From positions 1 to 64,000 of the forward strand of contig NXFV01000921.1 in the NCBI GenBank assembly GCA_002803225.1: a stretch of DNA of 64,000 nucleotides. Reading direction: 5' to 3'. The notes below the pieces were generated by a model that searched no databases, was not told the origin of the DNA, and was given only the letters and a program-made list of their open reading frames with translations. Positions 26,988 to 38,360 of the stretch are shown here, in pieces (within the stretch, counting starts at the first letter, position 1; the number at the start of each line of letters is the position of its first letter). Made by a program: the position numbers and the translations under genes. This DNA is from Gamarada debralockiae (Eukaryota; Ascomycota; Leotiomycetes; Helotiales; Hyphodiscaceae).

Positions 26988-26989
26988 TA

Positions 26990-27639
26990 GTCCCCGCTCA
27001 CTTGAATATTACGTTTGTTCAAATCCCGGCCAGCTATCTTCTATCCTTGGATACTCTTCATCATTTCTTATCTCCCCGCATAATCTCTTCCCGCCGGGAA
27101 CGACGCATAGTGACGCCCAAAGGAACATTCCCAGCAGCCAGCCCCCGGAGTCGCGATAACAGCCTCCCTCCCCCCATTTTCCCAAGTGATATCTTGCCCG
27201 GGATCTGGGCTGGAGAAGTTAAGCATCGTGGTCGGGGTTCTAAACTAAGGAGTAGGCATTTGCTCTCAGTTCTCACTCTAAGTCGAGCATGAACCTACAT
27301 TGCAGGCGACTTTACGAAGATAAAGAGATTTCAGATCATTCCACAGCAAATTGCTCGGGAGAAGTCCTCTCTTGCTACGTGGTAATACTGTGTCATAAGC
27401 GGGATTTGATCTCCACGATGGTTCTGAAATGAGCAGTGCTTGGTACTGCGCTAGCCACTATACTGTCCTCAACTTCAACGTCTCAGATCGAGATGAGGCC
27501 TGAGGTCAAGGTCAATCTCCACCAATGACGAAATTGAGAATATAAAGCTCTCGCCACAATGAGACCCTGCAGCCAGTTCTGACCTACTTTCAAATAGCTC
27601 TTAACAACTGACTGACTACCCCCCCTTCACGCACCACTC
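26990..27639. other. Intergenic with a weak tRNA-like / Pol III-promoter-like remnant
   Basis: On the minus strand, 27470-27390 reads an A-box-like TAGTGGCTAGCG and, about 50 nt on, a B-box-like GATCAAATC. Between them is a 7-nt loop CTCATTT on a 3-bp stem. The acceptor stem does not pair, so this is at best a tRNA pseudogene or SINE fragment. No protein gene is seen. Confidence 0.25.
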
Positions 27640-28621
27640 ATGTCTCAAGATTACACATCCAGAGAACTTGGATCATGCAAGCCCTCGCCCACCTCAAGGT
27701 TCGAACGGCAACATCCTCCCTGGATCAATTTCTCTGAACTTCAAGATGTTTGAGAGAAGCATTTCTCTCCTCAGAATCAAGTCAAGGAAGACTTGAGAAA
27801 GACGTTCGAAACCATACTCCACTGTAAGCTCACCTCACTCTATCGTCGCTCACATTTACTGACACTAGAGTGCAGAGCTGTGTTAGGTTTGTTGATGAGC
27901 TTGACCCCCTTATCCTGCCACTTGATGGGATGGCGAGGAGCGGGCGGTAATGGGGCCACATCAACGTAAGTCAGGACAACCTCCTCCATAATCGTTCGAA
28001 TCATTCTGACTTGTCCAAGTGGTGTATACTTCTTCATGGGCGGCCTCCTCATGATCCTGGGCGTGTCTTCGAATTCCTCCTCGGAAACATCTTCCCATTT
28101 GTTCTATTGGGTAGCTATGGCTCCTTTTAGCTCAGTTACGGCGCAACCCTGCAGCCGTTCTACAGCGCCTATGCCACATACTCCCAAGGTGCAAGTGATG
28201 CGATGGGGCTGAAGACTCCTGAATTCAATGCCAGCTTTGGTAAGCCCACCGTCCTTGAAATGAAAGGGATGATACCGATGAAGATTGAAAGCATTCTACC
28301 TCCTATGCATGGGAGTTTTCTCCGCTTGCACCCCTTTTGCACTCAAGACAAACGTCGCTTTGGTTGGCATCGAATTCTGCCTCACACTGAGTTTCACACT
28401 ACTTGCGGGCGCTTTCTTCCAATCGGCCGAAGGAGGTGCCAGGCTGCAACCATGCAGATTGTAAGTGATCAACCTGAGATAACATTGCCTCGACGAGTAC
28501 TGACTTCATATCAGGCTGGTGGACCTTTGGATTTGTCGCTGCCTTCTGCGGCTGGCAGCTCTTTTTTGCTTTATGTTTTCCGCTATGGAACTTCTATTTC
28601 AACCTCTGGTTGGGAGCTTAG
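27640..28621 (+). pseudogene. GPR1/FUN34/YaaH acetate-transporter family gene, decayed
   Basis: Recognisable family segments occur in order but in changing frames. GLLMSLTPLSCHLMGWRGAG (about 27890-27950) carries the family's MGWRGAGGNG block. After a GTAAGT..AAG intron (about 27965-28018) come VYFFMGGLLMILG and FEFLLGNIFPFVLLGSYGSF. Then an in-frame TAG (28128-28130) stands where family members have Trp. LSYGATLQPFYSAYATYSQ and LKTPEFNASF follow, and the last transmembrane helix FGFVAAFCGWQLFFALCF ends LWLGA at 28621. Frameshifts lie near 28062 and 28523. Known relatives (yeast Ady2/Ato, Aspergillus AcpA) import acetate across the plasma membrane. Acetate is the by-product of O-acetylhomoserine substitution, so the location next to that block may be meaningful. 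It is clearly inactive as it stands. Confidence 0.78.
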
Positions 28622-28863
28622 GTGGTATGTTGAACGATTTGGAATAAAAGAAAGGAACATGCTGTTTGAGTAAAGGCGGCAGATATGGACAGGTGAGGCT
28701 GTAGGGACAAGTCGCAACGTTATTGAGGCGCAGGCCAATATAGCAAAATTAGGAGCCGGCATGAGATTTCTGTAACCAGATCCTGGGAATACCAGATTTG
28801 AGGGGAATTTGAGCAGTTTCACCAGAAGTGAAGGGTCCGTTATGATCACGTGATATTATACTG

Positions 28864-30641
28864 CTATATATTGAAGGTATACTTCCCTTTCGCTCTCAGC
28901 TTCTCTCCATATATGTAGAAGAAAATGGGAAAAGGAATCATAGCAACGCATATAAACCCTAGTAGACTTGTCGCCCAGGCAACTCCTAGTCTTTCATACA
29001 TATACGTCGCGAACAACGGAAAGCCTGCTGCCATCAACGCTCTCGCAAATGCTGTTGCTGCCAAAGCACTATTGGCATTGAGCAAGTATACATCAATGAT
29101 GTATATCTGGCCCGGTAAAAACACGAGAAATATGCCGCCACCAATAAATATGCCTGACAGGACTTGTGGAACCCAGCTTACACTTGGATTCGAGGTCCAG
29201 GCAAACCAGAACATGCCAATTGGAAGTAAAAACGATCCCACTATCATCGGCGGAAGTCGTGCTTCCGGGAGAACGAGTTTCTTTGATCGAGTGAGTTCTC
29301 ACTGGAAGCGGGTATTGGTGTCGATTGCTATCCCGATGCAGCAGATTAAGATACCCCCTAGGATTCCGAGAAATGGGAGGGAGGCAAGGCCAGATTCCCA
29401 GCCACGGACAATTTCGAAGGAGTATGGGTAGGCCTCGAAGATGAGGTAGAGGATACTGTAGACGAGAGAGCTGTATATCGTCATCGCCAAGAGCTAGATA
29501 GAGTCAGTTTCTCCATCATTTTGAGTCATTGGCAGGGTGTCCTTACAATTGGTTCTTGGAAAAGCATCACTAGAGGTTTCGAAAAGTATTTGTCCAACAG
29601 TGCTCGAGCATGTAGGGGATCTTCGTCCATTTTCGCATGTAATGCCCAATTTCTCGTCTCATGTCGAAGTCTCTCAGCCCTTCTCTTGTGTAACACTGGC
29701 TCAAACGTTTCCGGGACAAGTATGAGTCCAATTATACCAAAGAATGCAGACACAATCAGTGTGATCCATGCCGTCCACCTCCAGCCAAGAGAACTCTTCG
29801 TTATAAATTCTCCAACGATAGGACCCATTGTTGGACCTAAGAAGGTAGCTCCTGAGAAAGCAGCTGTTGCAACGCCTCGATCTGTCACATTCCAGAAATC
29901 GACATAAAGGCCTCCCACAATGGCGATGGGGGCGGCTCCGAAGCAGCCAGCGAGAAACCGGCAGATCATAATCGTCCAGACGTTTTGTGCAAGTGCAACT
30001 CCAATGTTGAAGATCGTGAAGATAGTGAAGCCCATGAAGAGTGGACGAGACCGCCCGAAAAGCTCAGAGGCTGGTCCCCAAACAAGAGGCCCTGCTCAAT
30101 GAGTTAGAGGGTGATTTCATTCAGGGATTTGGCGAAAAGAGTACTCACCACACGCAAATCCCAAAACGTACAAGCTCACTCCCAGGATCATCACTTCAGG
30201 ACTCACTCCAAACTCCGCTGCCGTGGCAAATGTCGCCGTAGAAAAGACACTGCTCGCAAAAGATACGCAGAAAGTTAACAAAGCAGTAACCATGGTTATG
30301 CTCCATTTCTTCGTTAGCGAAAAATTCATGGGATTTTCTGGATCATCTGGTCCATCCCATCCCACTAAGTGTGTATTTGGGTCGACATGTCGTTTGCTCT
30401 TCTCGTCCGTCTCGCTGTCATCAGTGCCGATTTCCTTCGAAAAAAGTCCCTCTTTGAGCTTGAAATCGTCTCTCGATTCGCCGCGTAGCGATGGTGCTCG
30501 TGACGGGTTCGCTGTGTTCACCGCTGTGTTGACTGCTGTTTCGGTCGGAGACTCCAGCATTGCGGCGCATCCAGCACAAAGGACTTGGGAGTTGGTACGC
30601 TGTGAAGAGGTGGACATCTTCTTGGACACCTTGGAAAACAA
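28864..30641 (-). pseudogene. DHA1-type MFS drug/metabolite transporter with one in-frame stop
   Basis: A 12-helix MFS exporter with introns at about 30066-30146 and 29493-29547, both in frame. The N-terminal cytosolic tail holds the conserved GWDGPDDPENPMNFSLTKKW. Helices follow, with GPLVWGPASELFGRSRPLF, ICRFLAGCFGAAPIAIVGG and GPTMGPIVGEFI (motif C region). The frame is open to the end at 28864 except for TGA at 29299-29301, between TRFQ and ELTRSKK in the loop before helix 9. Coding continues in the same frame (EARLPPMIVGSFLLPIGMFW). Arg (CGA) would fit there. No intron that removes the stop keeps frame. It is probably a recently inactivated exporter of the neighbouring metabolic block. 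Read-through or a base error are alternatives. Confidence 0.75.
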
Positions 30642-31639
30642 AGCATAGAAAGATGTGTAAACTCAATCTAAATATGAAGGAAGACCGCAGACTACTACGA
30701 AAGAAAGCCAAGGGAAGAAAACAAAATGGGTAGCTTGGTAAATAATTGGCCCGTTCGAAGGTATGAGTACCCAGAGGCACGACACCTTTTCAGCACTGGC
30801 ATCTTCTGTGCTCCACCTACCTTGCAGTTCCAAAAATTGATTTGCCGGGAGAGGCACCGGTTTGAAATGGTTCAATGTTGGGACACAATGAGGTTATCCT
30901 CTTATCAATGACCCACTGTAGAATGACCGAGGTCCATTGCCAGCTCAGCCTCGCCACTGGAAGACGCCAAAACACGAACAAGAATGAGAAAATTGAGGAT
31001 GAAAAAGGTCCGATGCGCTTTGCGTCGTCTGTGAAGTGGACCCGCCTCGCCAATTTTACGTCCGTACATGGCTGGCATCCCAAATTTGGGAGAGCCTCAC
31101 TACCGTGTTCTCGTACCGAGTTTGTCAACATAGAGCCGCCCATGTCACGGGTCGCGAGACTGGTAGATGGTTGGATGGATTGTTTGAGATTCAGCGGCCC
31201 GGAGGTGAAGATAAAGATCTGATCGAGGTGGACCCCCTATTGTAGTGTTTCCGCAGTGCCGCCGCCACTAAAATTTAGCACCCGAGCTGCCAGATTCGGA
31301 GGCCCTTGTGGACGGCACTGACCCTCTTGAAATATTTATGGGACTAGATGTTTCCCAGGCCTAGCGTTGTGTTTCCGATCCTCCAATTTGAGTGCATGAG
31401 CGTAAAGCTTGGCTGAAAGGAGAGCTGGTGACAGTAAGGTATCGAAGTTGATATCCAACATTCACTCACGGACTTGAGAGGTCAGACGTAACATTAATAT
31501 CGGATTGATTGAGATGTACGATTCTCATAGCCTAATTCTTCTCAGCTATTTGAAAAGTGGGTTTTTGATAAACATCCAGGTATGGAGGACATCCGGTTGA
31601 TAATAGCTGCCGAGAGAGATTGTTGCTCTCTCGTATCGA
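30642..31639. other. Intergenic, no gene recognised
   Basis: Upstream flank of the MFS gene and 3' flank of the decayed regulator. Short frames here lack domain content. Confidence 0.4.
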
Positions 31640-33290
31640 ATCTGAAAAGACGTGGATAATTTCAGCATTCATGAGGATTCTTTCCATCATCTAAACTGAT
31701 GTCCCTCAAATCTCAGGGATTCTTCCTGGCTCTGTCTATCACAGCCCGCGCCGCTAGAATCCCCACGGAATTTGAGATGTACTCCAGTTTCGAATGAAGC
31801 CACAATTTGCATTCGCTACCTTCTGGTTAGGAAACAAACGCTCTCCAGTGCGAAAAAAATCATGAGGTATCCACCAAGGGGCATCCTGCATCCAGTGGGT
31901 GCAGGGTCCCCGGCGGAGTTGATGTCGCCCAAACAGAAGCTTGAACTTGCGCATGTATCAGAAATCAGTTCTGAGATGATTGCGCGAGATTGTAATCGAG
32001 TCTGCTGGGCGTCGAAAGAAGTCTCGGTATGGGGATGTGACTCTATAAGCGAAATGCATCGAAGAAGGACCTCGTAGAGGTGAATGCGGCTGCTCGATAA
32101 TTGTTGGATATAAATGCCACATGAACATCCTCATAGACGTGCTGTGGAAATACTTTAGACGTGGTTTCCGTATTGGCTTCTTCCGTTGAGGTCGTTCCTG
32201 ACTTGCGAAGGTTGCGATGTCGCCAAATTGCCGGGAGAGATCCCATCCGTTCTTGATACTTGAGATCGATAAAGATGGCTTCTCTGACGACCTAGAGCAT
32301 CTTGACAATCCACCATTCGTCATCTGAGTTGCTGTCGAAGAGAACCTGAGCTTTGTATCAAAGACGAGCTGTGCGAAGGTTACATTGTGCTAGCTGAAGA
32401 CCGGGGTCTTTTATTGGTATTGTTTCGAGCCATATTTGTGCATCTTCTGAGGGCTTGATGTGCTCGACGATTGTCTTTACTGTCTTTTTAAATGGTCAGT
32501 ATTTGCTCAAATGGGTTGAGTGACTTACTTACGACATGACAATAGCTGATCCGAATAAGATTAATACCTATGGGAGTAGTGAACTCCTCCTTACAACGAA
32601 GTCGAAGAAGCGACACTCGCACTGGATGATGGCGGTGACGGGACCAAGCGGCACCAGACAACCGAAAACCACTAATCACCTGTTCTTGAATGTTAGAATA
32701 GTTGCTGGTGTTCGAAAAGAGAGATTTTTATAAACTTGCTTGCTTCAAACATGCAGAACGAGTAATTCGTTGCCAGTACAGCGTGCTGCCGAGCCTCATC
32801 GGGATCTTGCAAAAGCTTCGCCATCACGCTTCTATCTTCAGTCAATCAATCCCAAGTTGATTTGATAAGCTCAACCAGGCAACGGCGTCTAGGGCTTCTC
32901 TCAGCGGACCACGCAAGTCAGTGCGGCCACAGAGCTTGGGCAAAAACGACAGGCCCCTTTGGGAAAGAAAGGTGACTCGAACACATAATCGGCAAAGAAG
33001 CAAGGTACAGCCATTTCTCGCCAATTTGTGCTCATAGGAGGCGATATCCTAAGTTGATGATCTCCGAAGTCTCGGGCTGTACGTTGAGAAGTACTTTTGA
33101 AGCTGTTGACAGGGTGCTCGAAGCCAAAAATGAAGCTGCTCGTCTCCCAGCCATACGGGCCTTGACCCGAGTCTTCAGTTTCTTCTCCGCGATACTTCTC
33201 ACATCCCTGAATACTAACTCTACTCGGGTCGATACGCGTAAGCTACCCAGACTTCAGGCACCGCTGACAAGATGGCTAATCTCATCGCAC
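31640..33290 (-). pseudogene. Zn2Cys6 transcription factor, heavily decayed
   Basis: Scattered fragments on the minus strand keep the order of a fungal regulator. A partial zinc cluster end (TSCQRCLKSG) lies near 33290. Then comes a helix-rich start of the fungal-specific domain (EMAVPCFFADYVFESPFFPKG, shortened here to its core FFADYVF) near 33010. After it come SFLPKLCGRTDLRGPLREAL and AKLLQDPDEARQHAVLATN (about 32950-32790). A C-terminal part with SDTCASSSFCLGDIN, PLGGYLMIFFALESV and KLEYISNSVGI lies at about 31975-31760. Frames change repeatedly and several stops interrupt them. The similarity is to family motifs recalled from memory. It may have been a second regulator of the adjacent block, as two regulators occur in the fusaric acid cluster. 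Confidence 0.6.
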
Positions 33291-34322
33291 TAATGTCAAT
33301 GGTTCTCCTTAGGATGCTCAATCAGCCATACAATAGCTTGTGCTTGATGCTCTTTAAGAGGAAGGTCTTTAAAAGTTATATAGATCCCGGATTAGCGCAC
33401 TGGACCATTTTCAAAGCCACGAAAAAACAAAGTTTTAGTATGTTTCTCATACAAAACATTAATAAGTTCGTGACACAAAACATTCCGCTTTCGCGAAAAC
33501 AAACTTTTTTCGGGGGAATCATTAGCCTCCCCTCGGAGTATTAATTATGCATGAGCGTTTCTTTATCGGTTTAGGTTTAGCGTCGAATTTTACGGGGCTG
33601 CGCCTTTCGGCTCGCCGTACTCTTTACCATTTTAGGCGATGCCTCTCCTGAACGGGGGCTGTACCGATCGTAAGGTCGAGGAAATCTTATCTTTCTGCAG
33701 TAATCCCAGATTTCAGCAAGGCTGAACGTGGTGTACCGTATAAGAACAGTTCGTTCTATGAGGAATCCCTCCTACAAGCAACGGTTCTAACTGGTTGAAA
33801 TGCACCACAGGGGTCTTATAAGAACATAGTGTAGAGTCTATTTTACCTCTCATCGAGGGTCAAAACCCTCCTATTTTCGATCGTTTCCAGAGCAGAATTC
33901 TCTCACTGGAAAGCATTCAGAGGACATCAGTTGACTGTGAGCAAAAGACTGTGCGGCAAAAAGGTGTCTTAGGTACGAGAAGCTCTTTTGTAAGAGAGTA
34001 CACTCCATAGGCGCCGAGCTGAAAGTCTTCGTATAAACACCGACACCTTCTATAAGAAATGGTGCTAATTTAAGTAAAAGCAAGAGTTCCACTTATAAGG
34101 GCAGTGCTTATAATGCAATATGGTAGTTTCATCTCGACAGAGACTATGCGTTCATGAGGCGTACAAGTAAGCTGCCCAGAAACTCAGCTCTCTTGTCCTA
34201 TGATGTGTATATAAGGGATCTTCATCGCTCTTCTCGCTGTACTATCTATTTTCAAAATCAAGAAATTTGGCCTTTGATATCTTCTTGTTCTCAATTCCTC
34301 TTGCGACTGGGCTTCATTCATC
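33291..34322. other. Anonymous intergenic DNA
   Basis: AT-rich in the left part. Several TATAAG/CTTATA words (near 33740, 33815, 34095 and 34110) recur, but I could not assemble a convincing element or gene from them. Confidence 0.35.
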
Positions 34323-35797
34323 ATGGGACAACACTCTACCCCTACCTGCCCCCCTCTCCCCGTCGAAGGCCCACAAATTCAGCCCATTGCCGGGAGTCTG
34401 ACATTCCATAATCTTTCAATAATTATTTCGGGGGCCACCGCAGTCTTCTCTTGCCTGATAGCAATCTTTCTCATCTTCAGACATGCAACCCACTTCTCAA
34501 ACCCAGAGGAACAGAAACAGTACGTCATCGCACCTCAATTATTCCACAGTGCTAGTGAGTCCTAACCGCTTTGAGTAGAATAATCAGGATAATAACTATC
34601 ATCCCATCTTTCGCAATTGTCTCTCTCCTCTGCGTCTGGTTAGATGAATCCCCGTCTCAATATATCGAACCCGCTCTCGAAGTCGCCGAAGCGTTTGCAA
34701 TGGCAGCTTTCTTCCTGCTCATGTCCACCTACGTCGTACCCGAGGGAGGGGATCGAGAGGCTTTCTTCAATCAATTGGAATTGATCGACAAGAAAGGCAA
34801 TCCGAAGGGCGTTGGAAGTCTTAAGTGGTATCAGGTAGCGCACAACCCGTCCATCGTCTGCCAAGCGTAACTAACTTTGTCAACAGAAACTGTCTTTCCT
34901 CGTTATCCAATGGGTAGGTAATTAGGGAGGTATTTTTTCCTAATTGAGGCTGTTCATGAGCTTTTGCTCTTGAAGCATGTCTCGGGAGTAGTTATTCCAA
35001 AGGTTCTTCCCAAAGAAGCAATTGCTAAGTCGTCGGTGTTCGCAGATACCGGTCAGTATCATACTCTGGATCGCGACAGTCATCTCCTTGGCGGTTGGAA
35101 CATATTGTGCAACTTCCAACAAGCCACATTTCGCTCACATTTGGGTAGATATCCTTCCTTGAAGCCAGAGCGAGCACTTCCATAGGCCATACTGACTACT
35201 ATCCAGATCACCGTTTTCCGCATGTTCTCAACCATCATAGCCTTCTTCGCAATCCTTCGCTTTTACCAACGCTCGAAAGGTGTGCTGAAACCCAGAGGCA
35301 CCTTCAAACAACTCCTCTGCTTCAAAATTCTCGTTTTCCTCAACATCATTCAAACAGTCTGTCCCCACCAACTCCCTCACACTTATGTTGTGCTAACAAC
35401 CATCAAGTTCATCTTCAACTTCCTCACATCGAGTGGAACTCTGCACGCTAACAAACACCTCACGTTCCAAGACTTCTCGCACGGCATCCCATCGCTCATC
35501 CTTTCATGCGAAATCGCTCTCATTGCTCCCCTCTTTCTGATTGCGTACTCTCCTGCACGATACATAATCAGCGCTTCGACTGAAGAGGCTCGTGCTCAAG
35601 GATATCAAGGCGGGCCTCTTGGCATGGGGGCAATATTGACTACTATCAATATCACTGATATCTTTGGCACGCCTGTGCAGGCTATCAAAGGCCGTGGAAG
35701 AAGCAGCGGATTCGCCTTGGTTACGCAAAACAGGGTCAATAGATTCGCTGATGGAGACGAGCAGTCAGTTGAGCTAATTGGGGGCGAAATACAGTAG
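34323..35797 (+). CDS. Ost-alpha / TMEM184-like seven-helix membrane protein
   Basis: Introns are 34520-34578, 34835-34886, 34914-35045 and 35145-35206, with the frame closed. Length is 389 aa, or 372 aa if an in-frame 51-nt GTCTGT..AAG segment (35357-35407) is also spliced, which would give the smoother family sequence. The organic solute transporter alpha-type domain is shown by FHNLSIIISGATAVFSCL (first helix), AFAMAAFFLLMSTYVVPEGG, VGTYCATSNKPHFAHIW and FNFLTSSGTLHANKHLTFQD. About seven hydrophobic helices are visible. Fungal members are uncharacterised or vacuolar membrane proteins, and the substrate is unknown. Intron 3 is 132 nt, about twice the local norm, and exon 3 is only 27 nt. 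Confidence 0.8.
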
Positions 35798-38360
35798 TAT
35801 TTTAGAGTTAGCTTGGTATCTAAGGAGCTGAAATTATAAGGAGGGGAAGAACTCCCTTATACTACAAAAAGAGGGAAACATGCTATACCAGATTAGGCAA
35901 TTCCAACCAACACGAGCAGACTCAGGGCTACGTGGATGGGCGCCGACAGAGGAGGGAGAGGCGTTCCAGAAGGTATTGAACGAAACAGGTTCCGTTGGGT
36001 ATTTTTGACGTGCGAGTGAGAGATTAATAGGTCACAGACAAAACCGCACCGTAGTTTGAGGATGAGCCGTGGAGTAGTCGGGTTTCAGGCAGTTGGCACG
36101 AAATTGTAGATTTTTGTTTGAAAATGCCGCTTCCTGAGAAGAGAAATTGACACAGTCCTCGACAAAGAGGTATTTAACTTGTGTCACAACCTTTGATGAA
36201 CCTGAAGTCTGGAAGAGGAGATGAGAGCACGAAAGGTTACATGAGAAGTCCCAAAAGTTCCTCAACAAGTTATCATAAATCAGTACTCCATTTTACGATA
36301 ATAAAACATCTACAATCAGTAACATCAAACTAAGAAAACAAAATCCAATTCCGGCCACCTTGGAGTCCAGTTCCTCAAGCATTGGTCTCCGGGTCCCTCT
36401 ATCTCACCGTCAACTCGCCATTGCTCGCCTCACCAAAGAAGAGTCTAAAATTAGCAATTACATCATCATTGTAACGGGGATCCAGACATGCGAAGAACAT
36501 TTCAAGACGTGACGGAACCATAGGTTCATTTCTCATAGCTTAGCTGTCGGGTGAAGCGTTGCCATCAAGGCAGTGTCACGCTGAACCGCATAACCAAACC
36601 ATTTATGAAGGAGCCAAGAATATGCGAAGAACTATTCGAAAACTAGTGCACGATGCAAGTGTACTGTTGATTCATAGGTAGCTACCCTGTGAGGGTTTAG
36701 GTGAGGTATCTGTGACATTCATCCTTGTGAAGATGGGAAGATACGGCTAGGTGTCTTAGCTAGCCAGATTTCCTTGGCTATAACGGAACACAAACACGTG
36801 AAGAGTATACTGAGAAAGGGTGATATGATGCAAGGGTATCTCCGTATACAATTGTGAATTTGGAGGTTGTAATGAAGTACATGTGATGTTCAGCCCAACG
36901 AAGCTGATACACCACAGGTCGCTAGCATCAACAAACTTCAACAACGGCTACAGCGGCACGTAGAACATGCGAAAAACATGCAAAGAAGATATCCCACGAT
37001 GTAAGCTTATCCAATAGTTGATTTTTCATATGAGGTGAGGCATTTGTGACGTTCAGCCCTACGCCAGTACTAGCGCCCAACCTTCCACGGCTGTGCATCA
37101 TGACAGCACACTGCCGATGTGAGAGTAACTGCTCCCTTTTTGCTATTGGCTACTTTATCAAAGCCTTGAAGGGTTCTCCTCTCTCGTACTTCGTCACCCC
37201 CTTCGGCGAGCACAAAACGGGTGGGGCGCTGTTCACAAACTTTGATGGGCGCTCTAGACTCAACTTCAGCCTCCTTTAATGGTCCAGAAGAAACCGAACT
37301 TAGGATGAAAGAATGTTCTTCGTGCAATCATGAGCTCGCACGATGTGCGATAGACCACTCGCTCTTCCTCTAATTTCGACAGATTGGCCTGGCCTTCCAG
37401 ATCTAGTACTTGAAGGTACGATGAAGCGTAACTTCCTCCAGGACAGCCATCAAGGTAGCATAATAGATGGAAATACCAATTCATGCTCAAACCTTCACGT
37501 CACTTCAACTATTCAGAACTTGGGACAAAAGACGCCTCCATGACCCTCCCGACACAACAGAGGTTGAAAATTCGATTGTGGCAACACTTCCATGCCAAAG
37601 TCCTCGCCTCTCGAAACTTCAGACGAGTTTGCGAAGTTGAGACCGAAAGTAAACGTACAAGTAAAGGACGTAGGCATGAATTCAGGATTGAGATTTGATA
37701 AATTCGATTTATGGCATCACTTGAGTGCCAGACCAAGTCCCGATCCTTCCCTTATCTGACTTCCGCTTTTGGCAATTGCTTCGAGATTGTTGGTGATGTG
37801 TTGTCAGATGCATCCGGAGTATCCGCATACGAGAGTTGCGCATTGAATGCGCAGGAGTGGATTTAGATTCTCGTGTTATACATGGGAGGTTCGTCCTAAA
37901 AGAAAGATGTCCGAGCCCTTCACCGCGCGGGAAGCGAGGTTGGTGAGGGTCAAATAGCTTCAGAGCACAAGATGAAGATGTATGAATCAATAGCCCAAGT
38001 AGATAGGCAGTAAAGGTAGATTTAAAAACAAATAAAATTATTCAGATAATTACAGTTGGCAATGGTATATCTATCCCGTACACCGTTTTCCCAGTTCAAC
38101 GCAGCAATGCACTTGGAACCACAACCACCACCACCACACACGTAACTCTACACCGTCTCTGCTCTAGACATTTTCTAATTCCTCGAAACGGGGAATAATG
38201 GGTGGTAAGGATCGAGGGATTGAAAACAGATAGAAAGAGGAAAAGTGCACCACACATACAACGGCAGTCAAACTACCCACTGCCGATGAACACCCTTGCG
38301 AGGACATCGCAGGATGCCACCCCTCTTCCCTCATTCCACAACAACGACAAAAGTGAACGT
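35798..38360. other. Long gene-free stretch with a weak dispersed repeat
   Basis: No coding gene is recognised over 2.5 kb. Two stretches of about 105 bp, near 36610-36725 and 36970-37075, share ATGCGAA(G/A)AAC..CACGATG(C/T)AAG..TTGAT..GTGAGG(T/C)AT(C/T)TGTGAC. A shorter third copy of the start lies near 36488. Their nature is unknown. The right end is the 3' flank of the H+-ATPase gene. Confidence 0.35.

Noticed and set aside
27180..27250. Possible 5S rRNA-like stretch (AAGTTAAGCATCG near 27216)
   Set aside because: Only one short motif resembles the 5S loop region; flanking helices are absent.
33291..34150. Possible MITE around repeated TATAAG words
   Set aside because: No terminal inverted repeats with a target-site duplication could be found.
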